Origin: Sclerurus mexicanus
Lineage: Eukaryota; Chordata; Aves; Passeriformes; Furnariidae
DNA length: 64,000 nucleotides
Reading direction: 5' to 3'
Assembly: GCA_013396755.1 (NCBI GenBank)
Contig: VWZF01001682.1
Coordinates: 2,727,971 to 2,791,970 of the forward strand
Of this stretch, positions 28,201 through 41,487 are shown in pieces; the first letter of the stretch is position 1, and every line of letters begins with the position of its first letter. The notes under the pieces are model-generated. The model did not search any database. It worked only from the letters and a program-made list of their open reading frames with translations, and was not told the DNA's origin. The position numbers and the translations under genes were made by a program.

Positions 28201-30603
28201 GTTTGCTGAACTATTTCCACTATAGCTTCTTTCACTGAAGCTGAAATACTTATCTCAGTTACAGCTTTCATAAGGTGATTAAGCTTCCACAACCTAGTTG
28301 AAAACCAGCAAAGTTCAGCTTACTTTGGTACTTAAAATGCCTGCCTTATGAATAGCAGCATCATCATTGGTTTTCTTTGATCCAGATTAATTTGTTCCCC
28401 CAGACTGTGCTCTTTCACCCCATATGCTTTTGTAACTACCTTCATTAGCTGCACCCTTATATATTACTGGACAAGAAGACCTTGTCACTATATGTTATTT
28501 AAATTAAACAGATTTTGCCTGCCATAATATATCTGCCTGCCATACTTATGTATTGAAGGGGTTAATGGAGTGTTTGCAGGCTGGAGGTGTTTATGTTGGA
28601 ATACTTTGACAATCGATTCCAGCTAATGGAAAAAATGCTTTAAAAGTGAGCTGGTTCAGTTCTCACAGTGAACAACAGAGAGTGGAAACAACATTTAATA
28701 AACCTTTCAGAAGTAAATCCTGCAATTTTTCCTTTCACCACCATCTGTGGAAGAAGTGTCCGCTTTCTTCTCAATGGGCAGTATATCTCCCTGCAGGGTA
28801 TTTGCCTTACTCTGTTAGGTATCAAGAGAAAGCTCTTTATGTCTTTGGACGGAAAAAAAAATTGAAAAATATATTGCTCATGTGTCCTCTAAGACTTAAG
28901 TTTTATTGAATTTTCACATTTTTGTTTAAACGGCAGGTTGACCAAAAATAACCAACCCTAAGATTTCTTCTCAGCTGCCCCCAACTATCTGGTTCCCAGT
29001 AAATTGAAGAAATTTTAACTATCTGTATCTTGTTTTACAAAGATGAGTGCTGCAAATTAATATCTTTGTTATAATTGGATTACAGAGGAATGTTGCATCT
29101 CCTGATTTACCTCTTTGCTACCTTCATTTTAAAAATTAGGGCACTTAGAAGATTTGTCAAACATAACATTTCACTTGTGAAAATAATATATTACTTTTTT
29201 TTTTGTTTGAAGTTTTTTTTGCTGTAGAGTTCTCATGCAGAGTCGAGGGGCTTGCAGTAATATTTTTGCTTTGCTAATTAAGATGATTATATACAGATTT
29301 AAATTAAGGGAAAAGAGTTTTTTTCTATTGATAAATCTAGCTGAAAAATACAAGGTTTATTTTCCATTTGAGAATTGGCATGATTTTAAATGCAAGGCGT
29401 ATTTGTTGTGAACCATGAACAGTCTTTATGAAACCTGAAGAAGATTTGTGAAAACAGCCTGTAATAAAAATCACACATGCTTCATAAAACACTACTTGAT
29501 AGATATCACTTGCACCATTAAGAACTAAACGACAAAGGATGTAATTTCAGTTCTGGCATGCAATATTAATCGAAAGGCTTTAAAGCATCTTGCTGATAGG
29601 AACTATGACAACATGACATTGAAGAATTACAAACTAGAGACATCTATCTTAATCAGATTTTCAAAGTAAATGCCATAAAGTAGAAAGTTATGTTATCTAT
29701 CTTCACAGGGTCACATATCATATAGGGTATAGCTTTTTAGCTTGTTTATTCTAAAAATATCAGGGACAAAAAATTCTGCCTTTCAAGTAAGTTTGAAGCT
29801 CAGTTCATATACTTCTGCAAAGTTTTTGTGAATACATTAGTAACTGGTGGCTTCTGTTTCTGCAGTAAGATTTCTAAAACATTATGAAGAACTGAATTAT
29901 AAAAGAGAGCTGAGAATGCTCAGGTATTATTAGTATGGAGTCGTTGAAGGGAAATACTACTGTCAATGGATGTGAAATAGAAAGACAAAGTTACAAGTGT
30001 ACCTTTAACCGCAAATATAGTGCTCCTGTAGACACCACAACTGAAAGACTTTGGTAAATGTATTTTTATTTCCATTCCTAAAGCTTGCATGTTTAGTGCA
30101 TGACTTGTTTCTTTGTCTTCCTCTGTATATTTTACTGATAAAGAGCAGTGTCCTTATAGGGTATGGGAAGTTATTAACGTGTACTTTTTGGTTTAAAATA
30201 CCAATGTTGCATGTTAGGGGCTATCCTACTGCCCTTCCTGGAGTTCCAGGTACTTCTCTCCTCTCATCATCTGGTCTTAGACAGATAACTTGCCACATGT
30301 GAACCATGGGTTTGTTTTGAGTTTCTCCACAATCCAATAATCTTTCTTCCCTTTCTGAGCAGAAGTCTTAATTTCTCTTTAAAAAGTAAAATAATGTTGA
30401 TATTTAAAGGAAAATGTGTAATCTGAGTAACAAAGTTCAGGTCTTCTGTAGTATTTCTTCAAAACGAAGGATCACAAGCAAGACAATGCAATCTTTCAGA
30501 GCACATCCTGCATTAAATTCACTGGTAGGTTCTCACTCCTGGGTAGCTTGACAGGTTGTCAGACCCTACAGGCAGTGTACTGATGAGGAGACAAACATTG
30601 GCC

Positions 30604-30691
30604 CACTTTGATCAAGCTACTTGTATGACTTTTTCCCATTTTATATTATAATAGCATACACACACACAAGATGCATATCTTGATCAAAGTG
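30604..30691. repeat. Perfect 13-bp inverted repeat with 62-bp spacer
   Basis: CACTTTGATCAAG (30604-30616) and its exact reverse complement CTTGATCAAAGTG (30679-30691) flank an AT-rich spacer with a short CA run. The arms could form a stem or be the ends of a tiny non-autonomous DNA element. No target-site duplication is obvious, so the origin is open. Confidence 0.6.
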
Positions 30692-33600
30692 TCCTTGTCA
30701 CTTCTCCTCATTCTTGTCAACATGTATCTAGCACAGAAGCACGGAGTTCTTCAAGAGGAAGTCAGCAGCAGTGGCTGCAGGTTCATTCTGTTCCTGTCTC
30801 TATGTCCATTAATTGTAAACCAGTCACAAAAGGATGGTGCAAGTTGACAACAAATCATAGTGAAAGGACTCTGCTGTGATGATAGGCAGTGTGTCACCTC
30901 ATTCCTTGAGCTGAGTGTGTGGTTTGGGTCCTTAAAGCAGTTGACAGAGCAAAGCCAATGTTGATGTGGATAAGATTAAGCAAATATTTGGGATTAACCA
31001 CAAAATGAGCACATACAGCAAGTTATCTTGGATTGCCACTATAGCTTGTAGTAAATGACCAGAAAGGAAACTTTGAGTCTTGCACACCTTGGCAGAAAAA
31101 ATCTGAAGTCAAGCAGTGGTTCATTCAAAAGACAGATCTGCCTACTTATAAATGAATACTAAAAGATGTGATTTTGTTTCTAAACCCGTAACCTTCTTTA
31201 TGTTTTCATTAATTAAAGACAGCTTCTCATGAAAGCTGTTTTCAGACCAGAGACTTCTGGAGTGGTTGGTTTTACTTGCCCACAGAGTCAGTGAAGCCCT
31301 GGTCACAGCAGTCCAAGTAGCTTGTCTTACCCCTCGGTAAGCTGGCACTTAAAAAATAGCTCCTTTGGGAGCTCTGGGAATAGTTACGCCATAATGCAAG
31401 GATTTCCAAGGTAAATCCCACTTCTGCCTACAATACTTTTGGAGATATGACCATGTGTCAATGAGGCAAAATTTTAAGTCAATCAGAGTGTTTTATTGAG
31501 GAAATCAAACCAGTTCTTATGGAAATAACTTTGACTGCAAGCAGTCAAGGGCTAGTAGACCAGGGACAAGTGACCTGAAACCAAAAGGTTATCTTTTTTT
31601 GCTACCAGTTTTCTAAAACATTCAATCTACTCCAGATGCTTACTTCTGGTATATATTATGGATATTTCCTTTACCATGGCAGAGACTCTTCTAAAGAGAG
31701 AAAAAAAGGAGCAGCCTGAGTAGAAAGAGTTAAGACTCTTGCAGACATAGATATTGAATTGCATTTTGTTCGTATTTGAAATGTTTATATCATAATGGAA
31801 GACTTCGCTTTTGTGTTTGTCATGGAAACTCAAAAGTTCACATTAATTATACACTACTAAAAAGCCTAATCCTTATCAAATGGAAATCACCTCTTTTTCC
31901 TAGATGAGTAGCTAGCTGACAGGTCTCAGTGATCTGTCTGTTATAAAAAGCCTATCACACAAAATATAAAACAAATTACTTTTTTTCATAGATACTTGGT
32001 CTTCTTTTCTCCTTCTGAATTAACCCCTTTCCCCCACATGGCCATAGTTATCATAAATGTCTCTCCTTTTTACTTTCACATATGCATTTTTTCTATATTC
32101 TTTCATATGCTGTTCAAATTCTGTAACAATTAAATGATAAAATTAATTAAATGTAAATTACTTCTTGAAAAATAAAAGAGAAAAGGGTTGTGTTAAAAGC
32201 TATAGTTGCATATAATTTACCTCTGCAATTGAAATGGCTGCTTTGCTTCAGTGTGGTTCCCGAGGGTAAATAACAATTTAAATATGTTTTGAAAAAGTCA
32301 TGTAACTGTAGTAAGACACCTTTCTACCCAATTTCTTGTGACTTTTCCGAGTTCTGTACATATGTTCACATGCATAATTATCTGATGCTGACTTATGCAG
32401 CAAATGCCTCAAAAATGTGAGATTTGTTTGTTTCACCTGAAGAACTTGAATGCACAGGCTGGTTGCTGGGCCAATTTAATTTGCTTCTTGCTGCAGAAAT
32501 CTTCTCTTTAAGATGAATGGGATTGCTCTACAGTCATTAAGGTCTAGATCGAACAAGAACATTTTAATTAAAACTTACCATTTTTAGACATAAGCCCACC
32601 TGTATCCATACCTGCTTATTTTTAGTGTAAATTAGACATTCTCATTTAGATTAAATCAATTACGATAGCATTTAAAATCCAATTTAAAGCAAAGCAACTG
32701 TAGCTTTCTGCAATAGTTCTTAAGTATTTCAACACAAATGCACTTTATCAGATTTGAATGCTCTTCCTTCTATTAAGTGGCTGCTGATCTTTTCACTAAA
32801 CAAGTGAAGAATGGTTTCCTTGTAGGATTCCTGTTTTCCAACAACCTGGTTGATAGAGAGGAAGGAGGAGTTACAAGGGCTCGAGGAGGACATTGCAGGA
32901 GTAGTGACCAGTGCTGCAGAGCTCATGAAGTATCCATCTGTGTCATGACACTCCTACTGTCCTTATCAACTCCTTAAGTATAAAAAGTAAAAAACCAGTA
33001 ACTTCTGGCTGTGATGCTGGTTTCTCAGGAGAGTTGTGTGAATTACTTAACATACATGTCTCAGTTTACCTGCATATGCAGTGAGTATAGTTTCAATGTC
33101 ACCGGGATATTGAGAGACTGTTACTCCGTAAAACCAATAGCTTTGTGTGAAAGTTTCAGTAATACTGAAAGCTGTTCACTAGCTATTAACTCCTTAAAAG
33201 AGGAGTGAAAAAGGGAATCTGGCTGCGGCTTAAGGACAGCATTCAAAACATGACTATTGTGATGATTATCTCTTCCTCACAGATCAGTGGTGTAACATTG
33301 GAGTTTCTGTTAGAAATTGCATGGCCATCAGAAAAACTGTGGAGTGGGGAAATCTGGCGGGTTGAAGTAAAGATCAAAAGAGCAGTCGTCAGTGATTTCA
33401 CATTCAGAATGACAGTATAGGACTGCAGAAAAGCAGAGAAATATAGATTTTAGCTCTGTTGATTTATGGAAAATCTAACTTTGTTAACCACAATTCTACC
33501 TGTAGCTCTTGCACAATTAGAAAAGAAATAAATCATTCCAGATTATTCAGGCTTTTTTGATTTTTTGGAAGTTGTAGATTCTCTGCCAGTTTAAACCACC

Positions 33601-36315
33601 CTCAGACACTAGAAAATGTCACCTGGCAGCATCCTATGGATAGAGACAGTGGGCTTTGAGGACAAAAGATCTTTGCCATATTGCACGTGATATGTCTTCT
33701 AGTTCCCTTCTAGCATCTCTGAATGTATTTGATATGTTCCTCTGTACCTTCAGTGTCACTAATGTTATAGCAGATGGGCCTTGTAGGTTCATAGTAAATT
33801 TCTGTGGGAATAGTCTAAGCCCCCAGTAGTGGCCTGAGTAGTTGACTTATGGTCTGAGTAATACAGTTTCACTCTTCCAGCATATTATCAGTGTACTTAC
33901 TAGATCCATGTGTTTACTCAGGCAGTGCATAAATATCCTTCACAGAAGGATATCTGTTTTCTTTACTGGTACTAGAATGTGTGGGAAGGTCTACCGTCTG
34001 CCTGAGACAAGCCTGCAGGCATGGCATGGTCCCCTTAGTCACAACCTCCTTTGTGCAACAGAACAACATGGACTAATCCTCTTCTTGGTGTTTACCAGAG
34101 GATAGTGCAAGATCTTTAGTACTAAAAATTATGAGACTAAAAGATTGATTTACAGCTGAGATTTTAAATGAGAAGTTAAGAAGAGGGATGTCAGAATAAA
34201 GTTTCAGCTGGTAGCAGCTGCAGAAGAGGAGGATTTTGCACTGATCATGGCAAGACTGTCCAACCAGGCTAGGCAGGTAGGAGAGTCAAAAAGGGGAATA
34301 ACAAAGAAAAGTCAGATCCTGAGAACAATTTTGATTAATTATCTGATTAAAAGTAAATTAATGTGAATTATTTAACTCCACTTGTAATTTTTCTGTTGTT
34401 TGATGAAAAATTTGTATGCATATATTTACATATGCACGTTAAATATTTGCATAGACACATGTGCACGTCTTATACACACATGCACCTATTTATTATAAAA
34501 TATAAGGCCACTTTTCATTCTACACCCACAGATAAATAGCTTGTAATCTAAATCAGGTAAAATTTTAAGTAGACATGGGAAAAATTCTTTGCTGGTGTTG
34601 GTCTGTTAATTTTGCTTTAGCTGGCTTGTTCAAATGTGGCTTAAAGCCCTTGATAGTGATTGTAGTCACAAACAGTGACACCCTTTTGTGTGGTGTTGGT
34701 GAAGATAAAGCTGATCAGTTGTATCCTACCTGGATGGTAATTTTTCATTAATATATTTGGGATTTGATATTGAAAACGTTAATGGCAATGTAAATGCTCT
34801 CATTCTTTTTAGAAGAGATCCAAGACTGCTCTTGTTTGTGACAAAAGCCGTGATGACCACACAAGATCACTGGAAAGGAGAATGGCATTCTCAGAAAGGA
34901 AATTCTTTCAAAGACTCTTTTTTCTGCTTAAACTTAGCATGTCTATTCCTTAACGTTTTCAAATTGTCTTATGTTCACAACCTGGGCAATTAGAGTTAAG
35001 TTTGTTTTATAGTAGTCACCTGTAAGTTATTGGAAACATCTGTTTCCACAGAAATAGTTTTCCTGTGTTCTCTGTACCAAGGTATTATTACTGAGTTTGT
35101 AACAATTTGCAGTTATAACCAGTTCCAAACAGGGAATTGCTTATGAAAATCAAACAACTAATTTAAAGACTACCTGAAAGCATCTGCACTGTGAGCAAAG
35201 TGCAGACCCTGTATCTTCTGCTTTGCTTAACATTTGCATTTTTATTATTAAGTATGTTCTGCTACATTAGTTTAGGAAATAGATTGCAATTTGAATTACA
35301 TATTGTTAAGTGTTACATGCTTAAGTGTCATCAGTCATTGCTAAATCATGATAAATTGTCTAGAGGATTCTTCAATTTTGTGTGCATTGTGTTATATGTC
35401 AAGGTTTGTCTTCTGTTTATGACTTGCTTGCCACTGATTTTACAGAACAGATTGTTAAAATCTAACATTGATGGAGGTATTTGATTGTGGGTTTTGCTGA
35501 TTTGAGATTTTGGGTTTAAGCTTTATGGCCATTGTGTACTTTGGTTAAGTAAAAAAATATTTCCTTTTGTTTTGATGGCCTGATTCTCTTATCACCTGTG
35601 ACTTCCTCCAAACTGTAGATATATTGCATAGTGTGAAATTGGAAAATCTGGTCTGTGTGTGTTCTAATGGATGTGACGGTCATTAAGTATATGAGTTTTC
35701 TGACGTTGTAATCAGATGTGAATCAGTCTGTTAAATATCCATGAAGCAACATCTGCTTCACAGAGTGACCTTCTGCTAAAGAATATTTAGCATCTATTAG
35801 CAGATCATAGTGCAGCTCTATCTTATTTGAAATGCACTAAACTAGAGTAGTCTACTGCTGTTCAGCAACTAGCTTGTAATAATTTATTGCAGTTAAATAA
35901 AGCTTAAAAAACTCCATTAAATAATTATAGGGATTATACGCATCTTGAAAACCTTTGTGTTCTACTGAAATTGCCCATTTAATTTCAGGGTTGGTTTGTT
36001 AAAAAAAGCTGAAGTCTAAAGACACATTAGGGGATCTGTCAGATGCTATTTTCTGTAGGTGTTAATAAAACCAGATTAAAAAAAAAAAACCTGAAACAAA
36101 TTAAAACCAAAAGCAATTTTGCCATCTGTTGTATATTAATTAGAACTTGGTGTATCAAGGGTAAACTTGCTCTTGGAGAATGTCACTGAATGTCTGCTAA
36201 TAGAATAATATGCAAATATATTAGATGATAGGATTATATTGAATTTCTCATTCTGCTCTGGTTGTAGCAAGTGCTGAGATGTTGTATAACGAACTTTAAT
36301 TTTCTTTCTTCTTAG

Positions 36316-36553
36316 AACAACCTCCAAACAACCAAGGCCAATCAACCCTGCAGCCTTTGCCGCCTTCTCACAAGCAACATTCAACACAGCATCACCCATC
36401 CATCACCTCACTTAACAGAAACTCACTGACAAATAGGAGGAATCAGAGTCCGGCCCCGCCGGCTGCTTTGCCCGCCGAGCTGCAAACCACACCTGAGTCA
36501 GTCCAGCTGCAGGACAGCTGGGTCCTTGGCAGTAATGCACCACTGGAAAGCAG
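36316..36553 (+). CDS. TENM3: TENM3 constitutive exon, proline-rich intracellular segment
   Basis: A 238-nt exon between ttcttag/AACA and AGCAG/gtaatt, phase 1 in and phase 2 out. It encodes about 79 residues of the cytoplasmic domain: EQPPNNQGQ, the Pro/His-rich QPLPPSHKQH, SITSLNRNSLTNRRNQSP with a small basic patch, the alanine/proline run PAPPAALPAEL, and the conserved TPESVQLQDSWVL before SNAPLES. Proline-rich parts of teneurin tails are known SH3-type docking sites (ponsin/CAP family, reported for teneurin-1). The only difference from the TENM3 wording I remember at the end is SNAPLES for SNVPLES. The G of the split first codon comes from the previous exon or from cassette 1. The final AG is completed to Arg by either the 93-nt cassette (A) or the transmembrane exon (G). 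Confidence 0.95.
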
Positions 36554-39500
36554 GTAATTACTTAGCTACTACTACAGACTGTGGCACTTGGAGAGAAAGC
36601 GTTTAACTTAATGAAAGCTGCCCAATAGCTAATACTTCCCTTCATTCAGCAAACAAAACTGAAAACTTTTTGGTACTTAAAAACCTGTCCTCTCTCTAAA
36701 ATCCACAGTGACTTTCTTGTCCCTTACAATGCCTATTGCAGAGTAATTGGACTCAGTATATTAATTTTTCCAGACAAGCATTTTTCTTCCTGTTCATAAT
36801 CTGTGACTTTTGACCGTTGAAAGAAATTTCTTGCCTTGCTTGCCAGGGTTGTTATGTGTCAAATCCATACTGTCATACAGATCAAATATCAAGGAACTTT
36901 CAGTAACACTTTTTAACTCCTATACTTGGTAGCTTTAAAGAAATACTTATGTGAGGCTAGGTGGTTTTTAAAGGTACCTAGGATTTGGTAAGACAAAAAA
37001 ACTTAGTTCTCATGTCATGATAAATTTGTCCTCATTCTTCATAACTGGCTCTGTGAAAGAAGTAGCTAATACAAAGCACTACTGGCTTCTTTAGATGCAG
37101 AATGATGTATGATGCAGAATCATCTATAAAAAAATTTATAAGGCTGACTGGCACAGAGCTGAATTTACCTACAGTGATTAATTAGTACCCAAGTAACACT
37201 CAATCAGCACTAATTTTTTATTAACGAAAGCCATAATATTCCAATTTAATCATCAAACTGAGCATTTTTTACCATATTGAAATTGACAGTAATTCTTGAA
37301 AATGTTTATGAAATCCATTCAATTCATTCTTTGAATCCCTTTAAATAATGTTTTACAGCAAAATAAAGGTGATTTTAAATTATTTAAAGCATACACAACC
37401 TTAAGATTCTCTTTTAGATAGTTTTTGTCCCCATAGGTGTTTCTAGCAACATCTCTGTCAGGCTGTTGGGAATGTCTATTCCTTTTCTTAGTTTTCTTGG
37501 GGCCTCCTGTATTGCACAGACACTGTGGAATAGCATTCCACTGAGGGGATTTTGTCACCATGCTCAAAGGATTTTCTTATAGAACAAATTAATTTGTAGT
37601 GGGAAGAAGACGTTTCATGTTTTGTGGGTGCCATTTAATCTTACATAGACTGGTAAGGTCTTCGATGTTTGCTTCTATTGCCATGTTTTTATTGTGTTTA
37701 TAAAGACATAGGACTTGAATGAGAATGCCACTTCCAACCTGGAGTAAATATTTTTTGCAAAGTAAAGTCTTTTCATCTTTTCAATGTTCCTGATGAAAAG
37801 CTAAGCAAATTTGGGTGTTAAAGATTTTAACACTTGTGAATAAGCTGAAATGTAAAAGTTTCACATAAAAACAGACAGAACCCTACTACTAGTTTTTCTA
37901 ATAATCTCACTTGGTTGGAACTATAGGCAAAGAACCCATCTTACTTGTCATGGATTTTTCCCTTTTTGCTTAAGGTTCCCTACTGAGTGTGATTTTTGGG
38001 CTGATTTTCAACTATATTAACAACTTTCTGATAGGTCTCTTCCTTCATACTTTTCTTAGCCTGCAAGAAAGTTTATTTCCTCTTTGGCAATATTTTAGCT
38101 TATGCTCATAGTCAGCTTCTTTTTTTCCCCTCTCTCTTTTTTTATCTGACTTATATGACAGCCACTTAGAGGTACAGTGTGTGAATGTCAGCATATATGC
38201 ACAGCTGTCTTTGTAGCTCTGTAGGCTTATACTGGTGATGAGTTGTGTAAAAGTGACATACAGCTCGCTGCCATGTGTAGCTGGGTAATGAATTGGCTGT
38301 CTTTGTGTATGTGCATGTAGGTGAGAGGGCTGTATTTGCAAAGTCTGAGGAAGGTTTTAGTCCTTATCATTCTGCAGTAGTAATGGAAGTGACTTTGAAA
38401 TACATATTTCATAATATTGGATTCAGCTGTGTATTTAAGAGAATATACTCCAATTTGGCTCTGTGTAAAGTAGTATTAACAAGCGTTAATACTTTTGTGT
38501 AAAGCATTGCTGTTACTGGCTAAATAGATGAACTGTGAGGTAATAGATAAATGATGTCCAACAGCAATTCCAATTTATATTTTAAATATAAAGACTTTAA
38601 ATTTTATGAGGGCCTAAAACTGTAGCTTTGATTATGTGAGTGCTTCTTTCATCTTTGGTGCCATCTTTAAATGACAGTGAGGTTATTGAGCAGTGGCAGA
38701 AAATTACCTTCCCTCTCCTTGGGCTCAGTAACATCTACATTAAAACAAAAGCAACACAGAAAAGAAATATTTCCTGCAGACTGCAGGACCTATTCATTGG
38801 ACATTTAGTGATCTTTACTATTTGACTGTTCCCCAACCTGCTGTAAGTGAGATTCAGCTGTAGAAGCAATGCAGCTCCTATAAAAGCCAGCACCAGAGAG
38901 CAGTATGAATTTTCAAAGAACTCAAAAAATTTTCCATTTTTTCCTGGACATCCAAAGTCATGCAAATATATGACTACATGTCAGGTGTATCATATGATAC
39001 ATTATGATTTAGTAATTAAATATTAGTAGGGTTTTTATTATAAGTGATCTTTAAGTTTTTATTCACCTACTTGTTTCAGTAATGATTTCTGATCATTGGT
39101 TACATTCTCATGGCTTTGAGTTCTAGTAGGTTCCAAATTACTAATATTTAAAAATGCTTCGTAAATCACTTCCTTAATGCTTCCTCTTAAATATTTGAAT
39201 GTGCAGAATTTTTCTAATGCACAGTCATTTATGAATGTTAGAGATGCATGGGGAAAAATTATGTTAGAACTCTTAAATTTGTAGATAAAAATAAGATGGA
39301 AACATCTCTTAGTGCATTTCTTGAGTGATATCTCATTAATTTTAGGCATTGCATGTCTAAGATCAATTTGTTGGCAAGGGGAAATTTACATAATCCAGTC
39401 AAGCAATAAATCTCTGAGTGAATCAAAGAAGAGCTTTGCTTTTCCTTACTTGATTTGCTGTATAAAATACCTGCATTTTTGAAAGATGGCTGCGATTTGT

Positions 39501-41375
39501 ATGACAGACTGAAATTCTTGTAGAAACCAGTCAAGAAACTAACATGTTTTTCATAGTTTATACTGGTACTGCTTAGTCTTCTCTTACCACTTAGACTTAA
39601 AAGTAGAGTGAGTAGGAACATTGCGGTATTCTGTTGCTTATCTACTAATTTTACCAAGAAGAAAGAGTGTATTGGTTGAAGAAATATTTGATGACTGGAA
39701 AATATTTTAGCATTTTGAGAGATTTAATTAAAGTACTAGAAAGCCTCAGAAATCATGCAGACAAAACAATTCCTGGAATGTGTTACTTCAGAACTGTTCT
39801 GCAAGATTTTAGTAACTCCCTAAAGTGTGATGAACATACCCATGTGTCTTTATTGGGGTGGATTGCCAATGAAGCTAGTGCCTTCAATATTGATTAAGGT
39901 GTGGAAAGCCTGTTGATAGTTTCCAGGGAAGTTTTAAATCAATTTGGGTCTAGGCTGATGGATTGTCTGCAAAAGCGCAGTGTTGCTGTAGGTTAAAGTC
40001 TGCTCAAAGCACCTATTTTATGCATTCCACCCACTAAAACAGTGCCTGGTTTAATCAAATTCAAAATTTTTCTGTTTTGTAAGTCTTCCAGGTTTTCACA
40101 CATGGGCTTGATTAGACATGTTACCTCTGTTCAGAAAGTGCGTGGTAGAAAATAAAGGCAGAAACTGGGGTTGAAGTTAAAGTCCTGCTCTTCTGAAGAC
40201 CCTGTTTGTAACTGTGGGCATGTCACATTGCTGGTCTGCAAGTTGAGGAAACAGGACTCTGCTTAGATTGCTCCCAGCATGAATGCATTTTTAAAGATTG
40301 ACATGCCATAACTATGAGGTCAATATATACCCACATTAGACACGTTCTTTAAGTCAAAGCACCAATACTGTTTTCAAAGACTAAAGTCGAATAAAAAAGT
40401 TCTGTTTTCTTCTGACATTCTCTTGCAGTCGGGTTCTCACTGAGCATCTGTTTGAATCCTAAAACACTGGGCCCATATGCTTGTAAGTTTTCTTTGGTGT
40501 CAGTAGTGTCTTACTTTAGATTTTTGTTTGATCTCTCTGGCATCTTTCCTGCTCAAATATCCCTTGCTGTCACCATGAGTACTTGGAATTTGATCATACT
40601 GTGTATTTTGTCCCCTGGCTCTTAGACAAGCACCGATAGTCCAGAATTCAGTAGCTTTTGCACAGTATTCCTTGAGTTTATCATTCAGAGATACGCAGTC
40701 ATTGGAGTAATATTTTTTCCCATGTTAATCATTCCCTATTTTAGATAGGACGAAAGAAATACCCAGTTTTGAAAAAAAAAAAAAAAAGTTCATAGCTTTT
40801 TTTCTTCCCCTTCTTTCTCTCACCATTCTCTGAGCAAACAGGAGTCTCCAGTCCTTCCTTTCCCTTCCCTGCTGCTATGCCTTGTTGTTTGCAGAACATG
40901 AGGTCTCCATTTACTCTGGTAGCCAACCCTCTGCATATTTTCTGGCTGGCTGGCTGTGCCAGATAGCCAGCAAGAGAGTGGCATTTTAGTCTCCATTTGC
41001 TTTTATTACTTCATCTCTGGTCCAGCCTCATCAAGTAAACAACATCCCCCACTATGCACTGTTCAGCCCTTAAGGCTGTCTTGCCACAGGCGGCAGCTAG
41101 GAATTTTATTCAAGGAGTTGCATGTAAATAAGGGATTACCAAAGCGTAATGACCACCTAATGGTAGCCTTGCAACATTGTGTCTTCAGGTTGCAATCCAG
41201 CATGTAGTTCAGAGGACAGCATGCCAGGCAGATGAGTTCCACATTCTGTTTTGTACATCCATGAAAAAAAAAGAAAGTTATGCAACAGAATAGTATATTC
41301 TTTTTTGTGGGATCATCCCATTCTTTAATTTAAAATTGCACCTCTAATTTCATCTTTTTGTATCTTTGTGTGTAG
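36554..41375 (+). other. TENM3: TENM3 intron, 4.8 kb, upstream of the 31-codon cassette
   Basis: The intron runs from gtaatt to tgtgtag. It contains no recognisable transposable element. 37120-37400 is AT-rich with GATTAATTAG and similar homeodomain-type words and has the look of conserved non-coding DNA. An A15 run lies near 40770-40790. The last 120 bases hold only a modest pyrimidine tract with purines near the acceptor. Confidence 0.8.
41367..41373 (+). promoter_or_regulatory. TGTGTGT run at the 3' splice site of the 93-nt cassette
   Basis: A UG-repeat, the type of sequence bound by CELF-family splicing factors, occupies the place where a clean pyrimidine tract would be expected. This makes the acceptor suboptimal, as is common for regulated exons. 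The role is inferred from position and motif only. Confidence 0.4.
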
Positions 41376-41468
41376 AGAATTAGAAAATCAAGCAGTCCTT
41401 GCAAATGGTCATGACAACCTTATAGAGATGGATGTGTTTTCTCCAACATATCACGATAGCAGTTATGG
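41376..41468 (+). CDS. TENM3: TENM3 alternative 31-codon exon, juxtamembrane intracellular insert
   Basis: A 93-nt exon (tgtgtag/AGAATT to TATGG/gtatgt), phase 2 on both sides. The upstream exon's AG plus A gives Arg; the exon's final GG plus G of the next exon gives Gly, then HFLFK. It inserts 31 residues between PLESR and HFLFK, beginning ELENQAVLANGHDN and containing LIEMDVFSPTYHDSSYG. Teneurin-4, as I remember it, has an insert at exactly this junction with the same DNLIEMD core and a D/Y-rich end, which argues strongly that this is a true exon. The canonical TENM3 protein lacks it. The segment carries acidic, Ser/Thr and two Tyr residues (TYHDSSY). It would sit between the proline-rich region and the second proline motif before the membrane. 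The frame also stays open past the donor to 41586. Confidence 0.9.
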
Positions 41469-41487
41469 GTATGTGACTCTAAGTGTT

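Larger units (their letters stand above)
546..36315 (+). other. TENM3: TENM3 intron, 35.8 kb, between cassette 1 and the proline-rich exon
   Basis: The intron starts gtaaga and ends ttcttag. It contains an ancient LINE (5856-6640), a pyrimidine-rich stretch (14218-14550), a 17-bp tandem duplication (17251-17300), an antisense ERVL relic with a nested CR1 (19775-22282) and a small inverted repeat (30604-30691). The remaining parts (546-5855, 6641-14217, 14551-17250, 17301-19774, 22283-30603, 30692-36315) are AT-rich single-copy-looking sequence with homopolymer runs. I see no exon, RNA gene or known repeat there. Somewhat GC-richer patches at 16080-16480, 23230-23700 and 27540-27690 also contain nothing recognisable. 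A GCATG pentamer at 758-762, 213 nt after cassette 1, is a weak RBFOX-type site. Confidence 0.8.

Noticed and set aside
39259..39657. 132-codon open frame on the - strand
   Set aside because: AT-rich and low in information, with no family resemblance.
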